The position numbers were made by a program, and so were the translations under genes. From Maricaulis maris (GTDB lineage: Bacteria; Pseudomonadota; Alphaproteobacteria; Caulobacterales; Maricaulaceae): DNA of 64,000 nt. Below are positions 35,394 to 44,379 of the stretch, in pieces. Below the pieces are notes generated by a model. It was given only the letters and a program-made list of their open reading frames with translations. It made no database searches and was not told the DNA's origin. Numbering within the stretch: the stretch's first letter is position 1; every line of letters starts with the position of its first letter. The stretch is from NCBI RefSeq assembly GCF_036322705.1, contig NZ_AP027270.1, positions 434,001 to 498,000 of the forward strand, read 5' to 3'.

Positions 35394-35424
35394 AAGGCCC
35401 TCGGCAGATGCCGGGGGCTTTTTT
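35394..35424 (+). terminator. rho-independent terminator after nrdB
   Basis: AAGGCCCTCGGCA pairs with TGCCGGGGGCTT (one bulge and one G-U pair), followed by TTTTTT to 35424. Confidence 0.8.
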
Positions 35425-35477
35425 CATGTTGGCGCCAACGCGCACAACCACCCATAAACCTCATGCCAGCAAGCGGG

Positions 35478-35555
35478 CCGTATCGGGTTCTTCAGGTCAA
35501 GGGCGCGTCGCGCCGCTTCGCGGTTGAAACCCTTGAGCTGAAGAACCCGATACGG
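35478..35555. repeat. 26-bp inverted repeat, long hairpin
   Basis: The arms at 35478-35503 and 35530-35555 are complementary at 25 of 26 positions (each contains CGGGTTCTTCAG or its complement), with a 26-nt GC-rich loop. It lies about 50 nt after the nrdB terminator. It looks like a MITE-like or REP-like intergenic element. Confidence 0.85.
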
Positions 35556-36035
35556 CGAACTCCCGGCAAGGGGTTCAAGGCTGGGACCGCGCCGTGCGCG
35601 CCTGTCCCGAAACCCGAACGTCTCCACACCATTTTTCCCGGACGCGCGGCAGCGCGATCCGGGACCCACGGGAGACTCATCGCTCGCCGGCCAGGCCGGT
35701 TGGTCCCGGCTCTGCGCCCCGCTGTTGCGGGGCTTCGGCCGGGAAAAATGGTTTTCGGTGTCGGGATGTGAGCGTGGTGGGACGGTGAAAGCTGGCATCA
35801 CGAACTTCCGGCGAGCGGTTTAAGGTGCAGCTCGCCCCGCGCGCGCCTCTTCCGAAACCAGTCCCCATTCATTTTTCCCGGACGCGCGTCCGCGCGATCC
35901 GGGACCCACGGGAGACTCATCGCTCGCCGGCCAGGCCGGTCGGTCCCGGCTCTGCGCCCCGCTTTCGCGGGGCTCCAGCCGGGAAAAATGGTTTTCGGCG
36001 TCGGGGTGTGAGCATGGCGGGACGGTGAGAAAAGA
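35556..36035. repeat. two-copy imperfect tandem repeat, about 240 nt each
   Basis: Unit 1 (about 35556-35795) and unit 2 (about 35796-36035) share long identical blocks, for example CGGGACCCACGGGAGACTCA and the GGGAAAAATGGTTTTCGG block at 35741 and 35981 (offset 240). Each copy is bounded by a perfect inverted repeat: CCATTTTTCCCGG at 35629-35641 with 35739-35751, and ATTTTTCCCGG at 35871-35881 with 35979-35989. Confidence 0.85.
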
Positions 36036-36050
36036 CGGGAAGGTCGCCCC

Positions 36051-38624
36051 CTAAATCACCGCCTCACCCGCGGGCTCGCGCATGTTGTAGCTCGATGCCA
36101 TGACGCGGCCATAGGCGCCGCCATTGCCGATCAGGATGACATCGCCCTCCTGGGTTTCCGGCATCAGGCGCTGGGCGCCGAGGCGGTCGGCGGTTTCGCA
36201 GATCGGGCCGACAATGTCGGCGACATAGGCCGCCGGCTCGTCGAGCCGTGTCAGGTTCACGATCTCGTGGCGGGCGCCGTAGAGCGCCGGGCGGATCAGC
36301 GAGTTCATGCCGGTATTGATGCCGACAAAGCGCGCATCCGGCGTGTGCTTGAGCTGGGTCACCCGGGCCAGCAGCACCCCCGATTCCGCCGAGATATAGC
36401 GGCCCGGCTCGATCCAGAGCTGGTAATCCGGGTGCGCCGTCTTGAGGTCGGTGAGGACCTGGTCGAGCGCGGCCATGTCGATCCGGCGTACGCCGGAGGC
36501 CTCGTCGACCGACAGACCGCCGCCCAGATCGAGGATTTTCACGTCCGGCATGTCGCGGGCGGTCTCGACCAGGAAAAGGCCGACGCGACGCCAGTGGTCC
36601 GGGTCGGAAATGCCCGAGCCGGAGTGCACGTGCAGACCGTTGATGATGGCCCCGGCATCAGCGGCCAGCTTGCGGGCTTCGACCAGCTCGTCGGCATGCA
36701 GGCCGAACTTGGCTTCCGGCCCGGCCGTGCGGACATGCTTGTGATGGCCTTCCGGGCGCTGCGGATTGATCCGCAGCGTGATCTTGCGGCCCTTGAAGAT
36801 CTCCGGCCAGGCGCGCAGCGGGTGCAGACCGTCGAGCGTGACATGCACACCCATCTCGAGGGCTTCGGCGTATTCAGCCTTGGGTGCGAAATTCGGGGTG
36901 AAGACGATGCGGTCGGCATCCAGTCCCGGCACAGCCTTGCGGGCGGCATGGACCTCATTGATCGAGACGCATTCGACGCCGAGCCCGGCTTCGACCGCGG
37001 TACGGATCATGTCGGGATGGCCATTCGCCTTCATCGCATACCAGCCGCGATCGAGATCCTTCAGGCCGGCGACCGCCAGGGCCCGCTCGCGGACGGTGGC
37101 GAGGTCATAGACATACAAGGCCCCATCGACCGGGCAGAGATCGAGCAGGGCCTGGCGCTTGGCGCGCCACCAGGTGCCGGTACCGACGGGGGTGGTCCCG
37201 GTGAGGTTCTCGCCGATCTCGCGCCAGGACGGGCCGAAAGTCTTGTCCAGCGGGCGCGGCTGGATCAGCTGGTCATGCAGGCGGCGACAGAGCGGCTTGC
37301 CCTGGTCGCCATCGACGACGACGGTGAGGTTGAGGTCATTGGCAGCCTGGGAGACCAGGCGCACCGGATAGTGGGCGAAGGCCTCCATCGCCGGGCCGAA
37401 CTGGGCCAGCAGGGCGCGCACGCCGCGTCCGACCAGGCTGACCGCGGCACAATTCTCGATGATCTCGACACGCGCAATCTTGCCAAGATCATCCTCCAGC
37501 GCCGCGAGCACGTCGGGCGTCAGGCCGGGATCATCGTCCAGCGAGACCGTGACCGAGGTCTCCGAAGTCGAGACCAGGTCGATCGACACGCCATGGCGGG
37601 AAAAGGGTTCAAAGGCCGTCGCCAGGAAGCCCGAGGCGCGCCACATGCCGTCGGTCTCCAGCGTGATCAGGCGCACGCCCTGTTTGACCGAGACCGCTTT
37701 CAGCCGCGGCGCATCTTCCGACGGCGTCTCCGAGATCGTGGTGCCCGACATGTCCGGGCGATGGGTACACAAGACCTGCATCTCGATCCCGGCCTTGCGT
37801 ACCGGGCTGATGGCGCGGGGATGCAGCACGCCGGCGCCCATCGAGGCCAGCTCCTGGGCTTCGGCATAGGCGAGGGAGCGGATCTGCCGGGCAGCGCCGG
37901 TCAGCCGTGGATCGGCCGAGAAAAAGCCGGGCACATCGGTCCAGATCTCGATCCGCTCGGCGGCCAGCTTGGCGGCGAAATAGCTCGCCGAGGTATCGGA
38001 TCCGCCGCGACCGAGCAGGGCCGTGTCGCCATCCTCGCGCCGGGCAATGAAGCCCTGGGTCACGACAGCGCCGGCCAGACCGGCGCACTGATCGCGCAGA
38101 CGGTCATCCCGATCATGGGCACAATCTACCGCCAGATAGCCGCGCGCGCCTGAAGCGGGCAGGGCGGCGAGATGGTCGCGGGCGTCGAGCCAGGCCGAGG
38201 CGACCCCCGTCGAGGCCAGCCAGGCCTGGCCAAGCCGGGTCGCCATCAGTTCGCCCTGGGCCATGATCCGCGCTTTCAGGCGCGGGCTGGCATCGCCGGT
38301 CAGGGCGAGGCCGGCGCGCAGCCGGGTGAGGGCGTCGAAATGCGGCGCCAGCAGGGCCTCGCCGTCGACACCCAGCTCCTCGGCCAGCGCCAGATGACGC
38401 GCCTTGATGGTCTCGAGTTCAGCTTCGCCTTCGCCGGAAACCGCCTTGGAAACAAGCGTGTCGAGGAGATCGGAGATGGTCGCGATGGCCGAGTGCACGA
38501 CGAAGGCGCGCTTGCCCTCGGCCTGCACGGCTTCGATGCGTTTGGAGATCACACGCCAATCAGCCAGCGATTTAACGCTGGTGCCGCCAAATTTCAGGAC
38601 GACCCAATTTTGCGCATGTTCCAT
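36051..38624 (-). CDS. lysAC: bifunctional aspartate kinase / diaminopimelate decarboxylase
   Basis: 857 aa from the ATG at 38624, behind GGAGAG. The first about 450 residues are a complete aspartokinase: WVVLKFGGTSVKSL, GRGGSDTSASYFAA, and two ACT-type regulatory segments including GFLATAFEPFSRHGVSIDLVS. The remainder is a fold III PLP diaminopimelate decarboxylase: WYAMKANGHPD with Lys532, HVHSGSGISDP, LDLGGGLSVD, IEPGRY, and GPICETAD. It thus joins the first and last enzymes of lysine synthesis in one chain, an arrangement known from some gammaproteobacteria such as Xanthomonas. Lysine feedback through the ACT domains is expected. No frameshift or linker break was seen. Confidence 0.95.
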   Translation of the reverse strand: MEHAQNWVVLKFGGTSVKSLADWRVISKRIEAVQAEGKRAFVVHSAIATISDLLDTLVSKAVSGEGEAELETIKARHLALAEELGVDGEALLAPHFDALTRLRAGLALTGDASPRLKARIMAQGELMATRLGQAWLASTGVASAWLDARDHLAALPASGARGYLAVDCAHDRDDRLRDQCAGLAGAVVTQGFIARREDGDTALLGRGGSDTSASYFAAKLAAERIEIWTDVPGFFSADPRLTGAARQIRSLAYAEAQELASMGAGVLHPRAISPVRKAGIEMQVLCTHRPDMSGTTISETPSEDAPRLKAVSVKQGVRLITLETDGMWRASGFLATAFEPFSRHGVSIDLVSTSETSVTVSLDDDPGLTPDVLAALEDDLGKIARVEIIENCAAVSLVGRGVRALLAQFGPAMEAFAHYPVRLVSQAANDLNLTVVVDGDQGKPLCRRLHDQLIQPRPLDKTFGPSWREIGENLTGTTPVGTGTWWRAKRQALLDLCPVDGALYVYDLATVRERALAVAGLKDLDRGWYAMKANGHPDMIRTAVEAGLGVECVSINEVHAARKAVPGLDADRIVFTPNFAPKAEYAEALEMGVHVTLDGLHPLRAWPEIFKGRKITLRINPQRPEGHHKHVRTAGPEAKFGLHADELVEARKLAADAGAIINGLHVHSGSGISDPDHWRRVGLFLVETARDMPDVKILDLGGGLSVDEASGVRRIDMAALDQVLTDLKTAHPDYQLWIEPGRYISAESGVLLARVTQLKHTPDARFVGINTGMNSLIRPALYGARHEIVNLTRLDEPAAYVADIVGPICETADRLGAQRLMPETQEGDVILIGNGGAYGRVMASSYNMREPAGEAVI

Positions 38625-38791
38625 GTCCAACTCTCCAATTCCCTGCCCCTGTGGGGCAAGGCGCGTGCATATCTGCTTGCAGTCGGATCGCCAATCCCCT
38701 GCAAGACTTGTCATGGAGTTTTGGCAGTCTGCAGACGCGGGGCGCGGGTTTGCCCTTTATCCGCGACGCAAATTCAGGCATGAGAGCGGCG

Positions 38792-40258
38792 ATGAAAAAA
38801 GACTATAAGGTCGCAAAGACACCCGCTGAAGCGGTGGAGCAACTCGAAGCGCTCTACCAGACGTCCGTTGAACGCCTCCAGATCGCGTTGAAATCCTTCC
38901 TCGATGGCGGACCGCCGCCATCCGACGAGGAACGCAAGTCGGGGGCGTTTGTCTATCCCGAACTGCGCGTGACCTATTTGCCGGACGGCCCGCCGCCGCC
39001 GGTCAGCCGCGCCTTCGGCAAGTTCACCGATACCGGCTTCTACGCCTCCACCATCACCAATCCGGCCCTGTTCGCCGATTACCTGATCGAACAGCTCACC
39101 CTGCTGCTCGACCAGTATGAGATCACTATCGAGACCGGGCCGTCGGACACCGAGATCCCCTTCTCCTACGTGCTGGACGGGGCGGATGACCTGGACATGG
39201 ATGCGGCCTCGCCGGCCGAGCTGGTCCGTCACTTCCCCTATGCTGACCTGTCCAAGGTCAATGATGACCTGCCCAACGGGCTCAAGGTTAGCCAGCAGGA
39301 AGCGGTCAAGCCGCTCTCCCTGTTCGAGGCGCCGCGGGTCGATTATTCGCTGCAGCGCCTGCGCCACTACACCGGCACGCCGTATGAGGACACGCAGCAA
39401 TTCATCCTCTTCACCAACTACCACCGCTATGTTGACGCTTTCACGGCCTGGGCCATCCGCCAGCTGAAGGAAGACAATCACTACGAGGCTTTCTCGGCGG
39501 CGGGCAATGTCCGCGTCGATGCCTCGACGCCGAACGCTCATGCCGTTGTCGAGGGCGCGCCGTGGCGCCGCTTCCAGATGCCGGCCTATCACCTGATCGC
39601 CCCGGGCGGTCGCGGCATCACCCTGGTCAATATCGGCGTCGGCCCATCCAATGCGAAGACGATCACCGACCACCTCGCCGTGCTGCGCCCGCAGTGCTGG
39701 CTGATGATCGGCCATTGCGGCGGCCTGCGCCACTCGCAGCGCCTCGGCGACTACGTGCTGGCCCACGCCTATCTGCGCTATGACGCTGTGCTCGACGAGG
39801 ATTTGCCGCTGGAAGTCCCCATCCCGCCGATCGCGGAAATCCAGATCGCCCTGGAGCAGGGCGTCGCCTCGGTCTCCGGTGATAGCGGCGAGACGCTGAA
39901 ATCCCGCCTGCGCACCGGCACGGTCGCCACCTATGCCGACCGCAACTGGGAACTGCGCTACGCCGCACAGGCCAAGCGCATCAACCAGTCACGCGCCATC
40001 GCGGTGGACATGGAATCGGCGACCATCGCCGCCAATGGCCTGCGGCTGCGGGTGCCGTACGGGACCCTGCTGTGTGTCTCCGACAAGCCGCTGCATGGCG
40101 AGCTGAAACTGCCCGGCGCGGCCAATCTCTTCTACCAGCGCTCGGTGTCCGAACACCTCGCCGCCGGGATCGAGACCATCGAGATCCTCAAGCGCGATGA
40201 GGGGGCAGCCCTGCACTCGCGCAAGCTGAGAAGCTTCGACGAGCCGCCGTTCAGGTAA
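38792..40258 (+). CDS. amn: AMP nucleosidase
   Basis: 488 aa from the ATG at 38792 (an ATG four codons upstream is equally possible), matching the about 484-aa family length. Hydrolyses AMP to adenine and ribose 5-phosphate in purine salvage. The N-terminal AMP-nucleosidase domain (TDTGFYASTITNP, SLQRLRHYTGTP) precedes a nucleoside-phosphorylase-type catalytic domain (VNIGVGPSNAKTITDHLAVLRP, MIGHCGGLR, VDMESATIAANGLR, CVSDKPLHGELK). Divergent from lysAC with 155-167 nt between starts. Confidence 0.95.
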   Translation: MKKDYKVAKTPAEAVEQLEALYQTSVERLQIALKSFLDGGPPPSDEERKSGAFVYPELRVTYLPDGPPPPVSRAFGKFTDTGFYASTITNPALFADYLIEQLTLLLDQYEITIETGPSDTEIPFSYVLDGADDLDMDAASPAELVRHFPYADLSKVNDDLPNGLKVSQQEAVKPLSLFEAPRVDYSLQRLRHYTGTPYEDTQQFILFTNYHRYVDAFTAWAIRQLKEDNHYEAFSAAGNVRVDASTPNAHAVVEGAPWRRFQMPAYHLIAPGGRGITLVNIGVGPSNAKTITDHLAVLRPQCWLMIGHCGGLRHSQRLGDYVLAHAYLRYDAVLDEDLPLEVPIPPIAEIQIALEQGVASVSGDSGETLKSRLRTGTVATYADRNWELRYAAQAKRINQSRAIAVDMESATIAANGLRLRVPYGTLLCVSDKPLHGELKLPGAANLFYQRSVSEHLAAGIETIEILKRDEGAALHSRKLRSFDEPPFR

Positions 40259-40269
40259 GGAAGCCGCCT

Positions 40270-40345
40270 CCGACGTCACCCTCCACCGCTTCGCGGTTCC
40301 CCTCCCCATGAAATGGGGAGGAAAGGTGGGGCTGGCTTTTGGCGC
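40270..40345. repeat. dispersed-type palindromic repeat after amn
   Basis: CCTCCCCAT (40301-40309) pairs with ATGGGGAGG (40313-40321) around GAA, inside the sequence CACCGCTTCGCGG...GGAAAGGTGGGG. This kind of palindrome is common between alphaproteobacterial genes. It may serve as the transcript end of amn, but has no U-run. Confidence 0.6.
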
Positions 40346-40355
40346 TAATCCGAGC

Positions 40356-41399
40356 GCTAGGTGTCGTTTCTCAAGACGTTGTTCAGCAGGTCGTTGAGCC
40401 TATTGGCTGGCGATTGCTTGGCGAGAGCATAGTGCGGTCTGGCGGTGTTGTACCAGTCGAGATAGCGCTGGAGATCGAGATTTCGGCTGTCCGATGAGCG
40501 GTAAGGGATGGCATAAGCCCATTCTCTGAGCAGGGTCTGGATAAAGCGCTCGGCCTTGCCGTTGGTGCGCGGGGTGTAAGGCCGGGTACGGATGTGGCGG
40601 ATCTTGAGCCAGCCCAGCACCTTTGCGAACAGGCGCGAGACGTAGGGGCTGCCATTGTCTGTCATGATGCGTTCGACGATGATGCCGCGCGCCTTGAACC
40701 AGCGCAGCGCCCGGACCATGAAGCCGGTCGTGGTGGCGCGTTTCTCGTCGGGCAGGACCTCGACATAGGCCAGCCGGGTCGCGTCATCGATGGCGACGTG
40801 GACACACTCCCAGCCGGCACCGCGATTGCGGTTGCCCTTGCGCTGTCCGGTGACGCGATGACCCGGTTTTTCGAAGCGTCCCAGCTTCTTGATGTCCAGA
40901 TGGATGAGCTCGCCAGGCCTTTCGCGCTGATAGCGGATTACCGGCGCACGCGGTGTCAACGCGCCCAGCCGGCCCAGGCCGAGCCGCTTGAGCCAACGGG
41001 CCACGGTCGAGCGCGCCAGCCGCAGCCGCTCGGCGATCTCGGACGCCGTCATGCGGTAATCCCGGCGCAGCTGCGCGGCCGCCTCAACCCACCAGTTATC
41101 GTAAGCCCCGGCAGGCCGGGCGGGCGCGCTTGCGCCATCTTCAAGCGCCGCGCACCCGCCCTCGCGGTGACGCGAAATCCACTTGTAGACGGTGCGGACG
41201 GAGATGCCCAAAGAGGCGGCAATCACCTCAACACTCTCGCCCGACAGTCGGCGTTCGACAATCAGGGCTCGCGAAAACGGTGTGGTTCTGGCATTTCTAT
41301 GGCTGTTCATCGGGGGCGATCCTCCTGCTGATTGTGTCGCAACAACCAGTCTCAAGGACTCAATCCCGATGAACAACCTTATGAGAGTTCACAGCTAGG
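40356..41399 (-). mobile_element. complete IS481-family insertion sequence with target duplication
   Basis: Element spans 40362-41393 (1032 bp). Imperfect terminal inverted repeats: TGTCGTTTCTCAAGACGTTG at the left and TGTGAACTCTCATAAGGTTG read inward from the right, about 20 of 29 positions shared and both containing GTTGTTCA. A 6-bp duplication GCTAGG flanks it (40356-40361 and 41394-41399). This equals the NCTAGN target known for Bordetella IS481. The intact duplication and intact ORF suggest a recent insertion. Confidence 0.93.
40357..41310 (-). CDS. IS481-family transposase
   Basis: 317 aa from the ATG at 41310, which has a near-perfect ribosome site (AGGAGGATCGCCCCCG-ATG); the frame is open further upstream into the terminal repeat. 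Two helix-turn-helix segments (SVEVIAASLGISVRTVYKWI, TASEIAERLRLARSTVARWL) bind the ends. The DDE integrase core has Asp in IHLDIKKLG, Asp in MTDNGSPY and Glu in NGKAERFIQTL. The reading frame leaves the element through its left end: the TAG stop (40357-40359) is supplied by the CTAG of the duplicated target. Confidence 0.95.
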   Translation of the reverse strand: MNSHRNARTTPFSRALIVERRLSGESVEVIAASLGISVRTVYKWISRHREGGCAALEDGASAPARPAGAYDNWWVEAAAQLRRDYRMTASEIAERLRLARSTVARWLKRLGLGRLGALTPRAPVIRYQRERPGELIHLDIKKLGRFEKPGHRVTGQRKGNRNRGAGWECVHVAIDDATRLAYVEVLPDEKRATTTGFMVRALRWFKARGIIVERIMTDNGSPYVSRLFAKVLGWLKIRHIRTRPYTPRTNGKAERFIQTLLREWAYAIPYRSSDSRNLDLQRYLDWYNTARPHYALAKQSPANRLNDLLNNVLRNDT

Positions 41400-41557
41400 G
41401 CGCACACCTGACCTCAAGAACCGGAGACGGCCCGCTGGCTGACAAGCGATTTAAGGACGCCTCTGCGCCGGGCGCAGTACGAGCACGCAGCGTCCTTCCG
41501 GTTGTTGTCACACCGCAAGTCTGCGTAGTCTTGCCTGAAACAACACCGGACCTGCCC

Positions 41558-42190
41558 ATGTCGACCACCAAGACACCCTCCCTGCCATCCTGGTTCGGCC
41601 GCGCCGTTGTCGAGGCGGCGCTCATCGTGTTTGCGGTGGTGCTCGGTTTCATTGTGAATGAATGGCGCGAGGGGGTGGCCGACAGGCATGCCGCCAATGC
41701 GGCGATGGTGCGCGTGGTCGCCGAAATCGAGGGCAATATCGAGCAGCTGGAGTCCGTGGTCGATTATCACGAGGCCGTGGTGCAACGGATTGATGAGCGG
41801 CTGGCCGAGATCGCGCTGGCGCCGGAGACCGGCCGGGGCGTTCTGTTTGACGCGTTTCCGGTGATCCTGCCGCGCGGGGTCAACGCGCCCGGCCTGAGCC
41901 GCTTTGCCTGGGACCATGCCCAGCAGCATGGCAAGCTGGATGTCCTGCCCTATGAGCAGGTCGCCGGCATTGCCCGGGTCTATGCCCTGCAGGACAGTGG
42001 TGTCGAGGCGACCTGGCGGCAGATTGTCGAGCTGATTTTCGCGGGTCCCCAGGTGATGCGCGAGCAGGAGCTGGAAGCCAGCCTGCGCTTCACCCGCATC
42101 GGTTTCGTCGAACTGGCCGCCCAGGAACGCTTCCTGATCGAGCGATCCGGCAGGCTGCTGGACGACTTGCGCGCGCAGATCGACAATTAG
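41558..42190 (+). CDS. small single-pass membrane protein of unknown function
   Basis: 210 aa from the ATG at 41558 (a TTG at 41531 is also in frame). One N-terminal membrane helix with a telltale end, ALIVFAVVLGFIVNEWREG, then helical segments with heptad character (MVRVVAEIEGNIEQLESVVDYHEAVVQRIDERL). The arrangement resembles the DUF6090-type family of small membrane proteins, with no known function. It lies just beyond the IS element, which separates it from amn. No ribosome site is obvious. Confidence 0.7.
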   Translation: MSTTKTPSLPSWFGRAVVEAALIVFAVVLGFIVNEWREGVADRHAANAAMVRVVAEIEGNIEQLESVVDYHEAVVQRIDERLAEIALAPETGRGVLFDAFPVILPRGVNAPGLSRFAWDHAQQHGKLDVLPYEQVAGIARVYALQDSGVEATWRQIVELIFAGPQVMREQELEASLRFTRIGFVELAAQERFLIERSGRLLDDLRAQIDN

Positions 42191-42297
42191 GTCCTCCTCG
42201 CCGCAAGCCTGCTCGAACGGGCCGCAAAGCGGTGTCTCAACGGCAAAAACGCGGTTCCGGACTTGCCGGATACGGAGTGAGTGCGTACCTCCGTGGC

Positions 42298-43068
42298 ATG
42301 ACCCGTATTACTCCGCTCGCAGGCGTTCATAATTTCCGGCACTTCCATGGCTATGACGGCCTCGATGGCGCGCGGGTGAAAGAGGGGCTGTATCGCTCCG
42401 GTCATTTCAGCCGCGCCAGCGAGGAAGACTGGAGCCATATCGGCGGGCTGGGTATCCAGGTCGTGGCCGATCTGCGCAAGCCGCGCGAGCGAAGCAATGA
42501 GCCGTCGAACTGGCCCGAGCCGATCGCGCCGCGTGTGCTGGCGTCCGACAAGGGCGATAGCGGCGAGCCGCCGCATCTGCGCTTTCTGCGCACCGGGGTG
42601 CATACCGCCGAGGGTGTCCGCGACTACATGCTGTCGGCCTATCGACGCATTCCGATGGAAGCGGGCAATCAGGATGTCTATCGGGACGCCTACCGGGCGC
42701 TCGCCACGGGCGAGGCCGAGACCGGCTTTCTCGTCCATTGCGCCGCCGGCAAGGACCGGACCGGCATCTTTTGCGCCCTGATCCTCGACGAGCTGGGTGT
42801 CGATCTCGATACCGTCATCGCCGACTATGAGATGACCAATGAGGCGGTCGATTTCGACGCGCTCATTCCGCGTATCCGCGAACGTGTCATGGCCGAGCAT
42901 GGCCAGGCGATGGAGCCGTCGATGATGCGCATCTTCCTCGGGGTGGATGGTGATTATCTGCGCCAGGCCTTCGAGACGATGGGCGGGGTGAACCATTATG
43001 TCCGAGAGCATCTGGGGATTACCGAGGACGAGCGGGCGGCCTTGCGGGCGCGCTGGCTGATCGGCTAG
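42298..43068 (+). CDS. tyrosine-specific protein phosphatase-like protein
   Basis: 256 aa from the ATG at 42298. The catalytic loop HCAAGKDRTG (Cys148, Arg154) fits the CX5R motif of the Y_phosphatase3 (MptpB/LipA-like) family, and the N-terminus LAGVHNFRHFHGYDG...GLYRSGHFSRA is the family opening. Members act on phosphotyrosine or phosphoinositides; the substrate here is unknown. Ends 12 nt before pabB in the same direction. Confidence 0.85.
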   Translation: MTRITPLAGVHNFRHFHGYDGLDGARVKEGLYRSGHFSRASEEDWSHIGGLGIQVVADLRKPRERSNEPSNWPEPIAPRVLASDKGDSGEPPHLRFLRTGVHTAEGVRDYMLSAYRRIPMEAGNQDVYRDAYRALATGEAETGFLVHCAAGKDRTGIFCALILDELGVDLDTVIADYEMTNEAVDFDALIPRIRERVMAEHGQAMEPSMMRIFLGVDGDYLRQAFETMGGVNHYVREHLGITEDERAALRARWLIG

Positions 43069-43080
43069 CCCGACCCCGTC

Positions 43081-44379
43081 ATGGCTCCGACATCCCACGC
43101 ACACGAAATCGGCCTCGCCTGGCGTGATCCGCTCGCCGTGTTCGAGCCTTGGGCCGGAACACCGAACGCACTTCTCCTGCATGATGGTCGCCAGGGCCGG
43201 GCCCGGATCTTCGTGTCGCCGGATGCGGTTATGACCGGCGCCGACCGGGTGAGCTTTGATGCGCTGGCCGCATCGGCGCGGGCGGGGGGCGGCGTCTGGG
43301 CCGGCCTGTTCGGCTATGACCTTGCGGCCGCCTTCGAGCGCCTGCCCCATCTTGATCCGCGCTGGCCACCGCTGGCCCTGGCCCGCTATCCGGCCTGGGC
43401 CGAGTTTGACCGCGACGCCGCAACGCTGCGGGTGCGCGGCCAGTCCGCCGATGCCGTCGCAGCGCTGGCCAAGGCGATCGAGGCATCGCCGCCGGAGCTT
43501 TCCGCCCCGGTCGAGGTGCGTGCCGCTGACTGGTCGGCCCGCTGGGATCGCGACACCTATCTCGCGGCCGCGGGCCGCGCGCGCGACTATGTCCATGCCG
43601 GCGATGTCTTCCAGGTCAATCTTTCACAGGCTTTCGATGTCCGGCTCGGAGCCGCGGATACGCCGTGGCAGGTTTTCCGTCGTCTTTGCGAAGGCTCGCC
43701 AGCCCCGCACGCCGCCTATCTCTGCCTCGATCCCGATCACATCGTGCTGACCAATTCGCCGGAGCGCTTCCTGCGGGTGGCGGCGGGGCGGGTCGAGGCG
43801 CGGCCGATCAAGGGCACCCGGCGCCGTGCTGCCGATCCGGTCGAGGACGCGGCGCTCGCTGCCGAGCTGTCTGCCAGCGCCAAGGACCGGGCCGAGAACC
43901 TGATGATCGTCGATCTCATGCGCAATGACCTGTCGCGGGTCTGCCGGCCCGGCTCGGTCAGTGTGCCGGTGCTGTGCGAGATCGAGAGCTATGCCAATGT
44001 CCACCATCTGGTCTCGGTGGTGGAGGGGGAGCTGTCGGGCGGGCAGGATGTCTTCGACCTGCTCGCGGCCAGCTTTCCGCCCGGCTCGATCACCGGCGCC
44101 CCGAAAGTACGGGCGATGGAGATCATTGCCGAACTCGAGGGCGAGCCGCGCGGTGCCTATTGTGGTGCTCTGGGCTGGATCGACATGGCGCGCGGCGATA
44201 TGGACCTGAACGTCATGATCCGCACGGCGGCGCTGCGTCGCGATGAGGGCCGCGCCTGGCGCGCCAGCCTGCGATCGGGCGGCGGGATTGTCGCCGACAG
44301 CGAACCGGTGGCGGAGTATGAGGAAACCCTGACCAAGGTCTCGGCCTTGCGCCGGGCGCTGGGGGCGGCAGATCAATGA
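43081..44379 (+). CDS. pabB: aminodeoxychorismate synthase component I
   Basis: 432 aa. Chorismate-binding fold: YVHAGDVFQVNLSQAF, SPERFLRV, PIKGTRRR, NLMIVDLMRNDLSRV, and FPPGSITGAPKVRAMEIIAELE close to the end. Makes 4-amino-4-deoxychorismate for folate synthesis with a glutamine amidotransferase (PabA), which is not in the window. The PIKGT motif favours PabB over TrpE. The gene after it, overlapping by 4 nt, is the matching lyase, which supports the call. Confidence 0.92.
   Translation: MAPTSHAHEIGLAWRDPLAVFEPWAGTPNALLLHDGRQGRARIFVSPDAVMTGADRVSFDALAASARAGGGVWAGLFGYDLAAAFERLPHLDPRWPPLALARYPAWAEFDRDAATLRVRGQSADAVAALAKAIEASPPELSAPVEVRAADWSARWDRDTYLAAAGRARDYVHAGDVFQVNLSQAFDVRLGAADTPWQVFRRLCEGSPAPHAAYLCLDPDHIVLTNSPERFLRVAAGRVEARPIKGTRRRAADPVEDAALAAELSASAKDRAENLMIVDLMRNDLSRVCRPGSVSVPVLCEIESYANVHHLVSVVEGELSGGQDVFDLLAASFPPGSITGAPKVRAMEIIAELEGEPRGAYCGALGWIDMARGDMDLNVMIRTAALRRDEGRAWRASLRSGGGIVADSEPVAEYEETLTKVSALRRALGAADQ

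Larger units (their letters stand above)
35425..36050. other. 626-nt non-coding repeat region between nrdB and lysAC
   Basis: No gene is supported. The short open frames here read through both copies of a tandem repeat and lack ribosome sites. The region holds one long hairpin (35478-35555) and a two-copy 240-nt repeat, each copy capped by an inverted repeat. It separates the ends of two convergent genes. Confidence 0.75.

Noticed and set aside
35569-36028. Short open frames in the repeat region between nrdB and lysAC
   Set aside because: They run through both repeat units, lack ribosome sites, and show no conserved protein feature.
40357-41376. Transposase start at 41376
   Set aside because: That start lies inside the right terminal repeat; the ATG at 41310 has an AGGAGG ribosome site and fits the family N-terminus.
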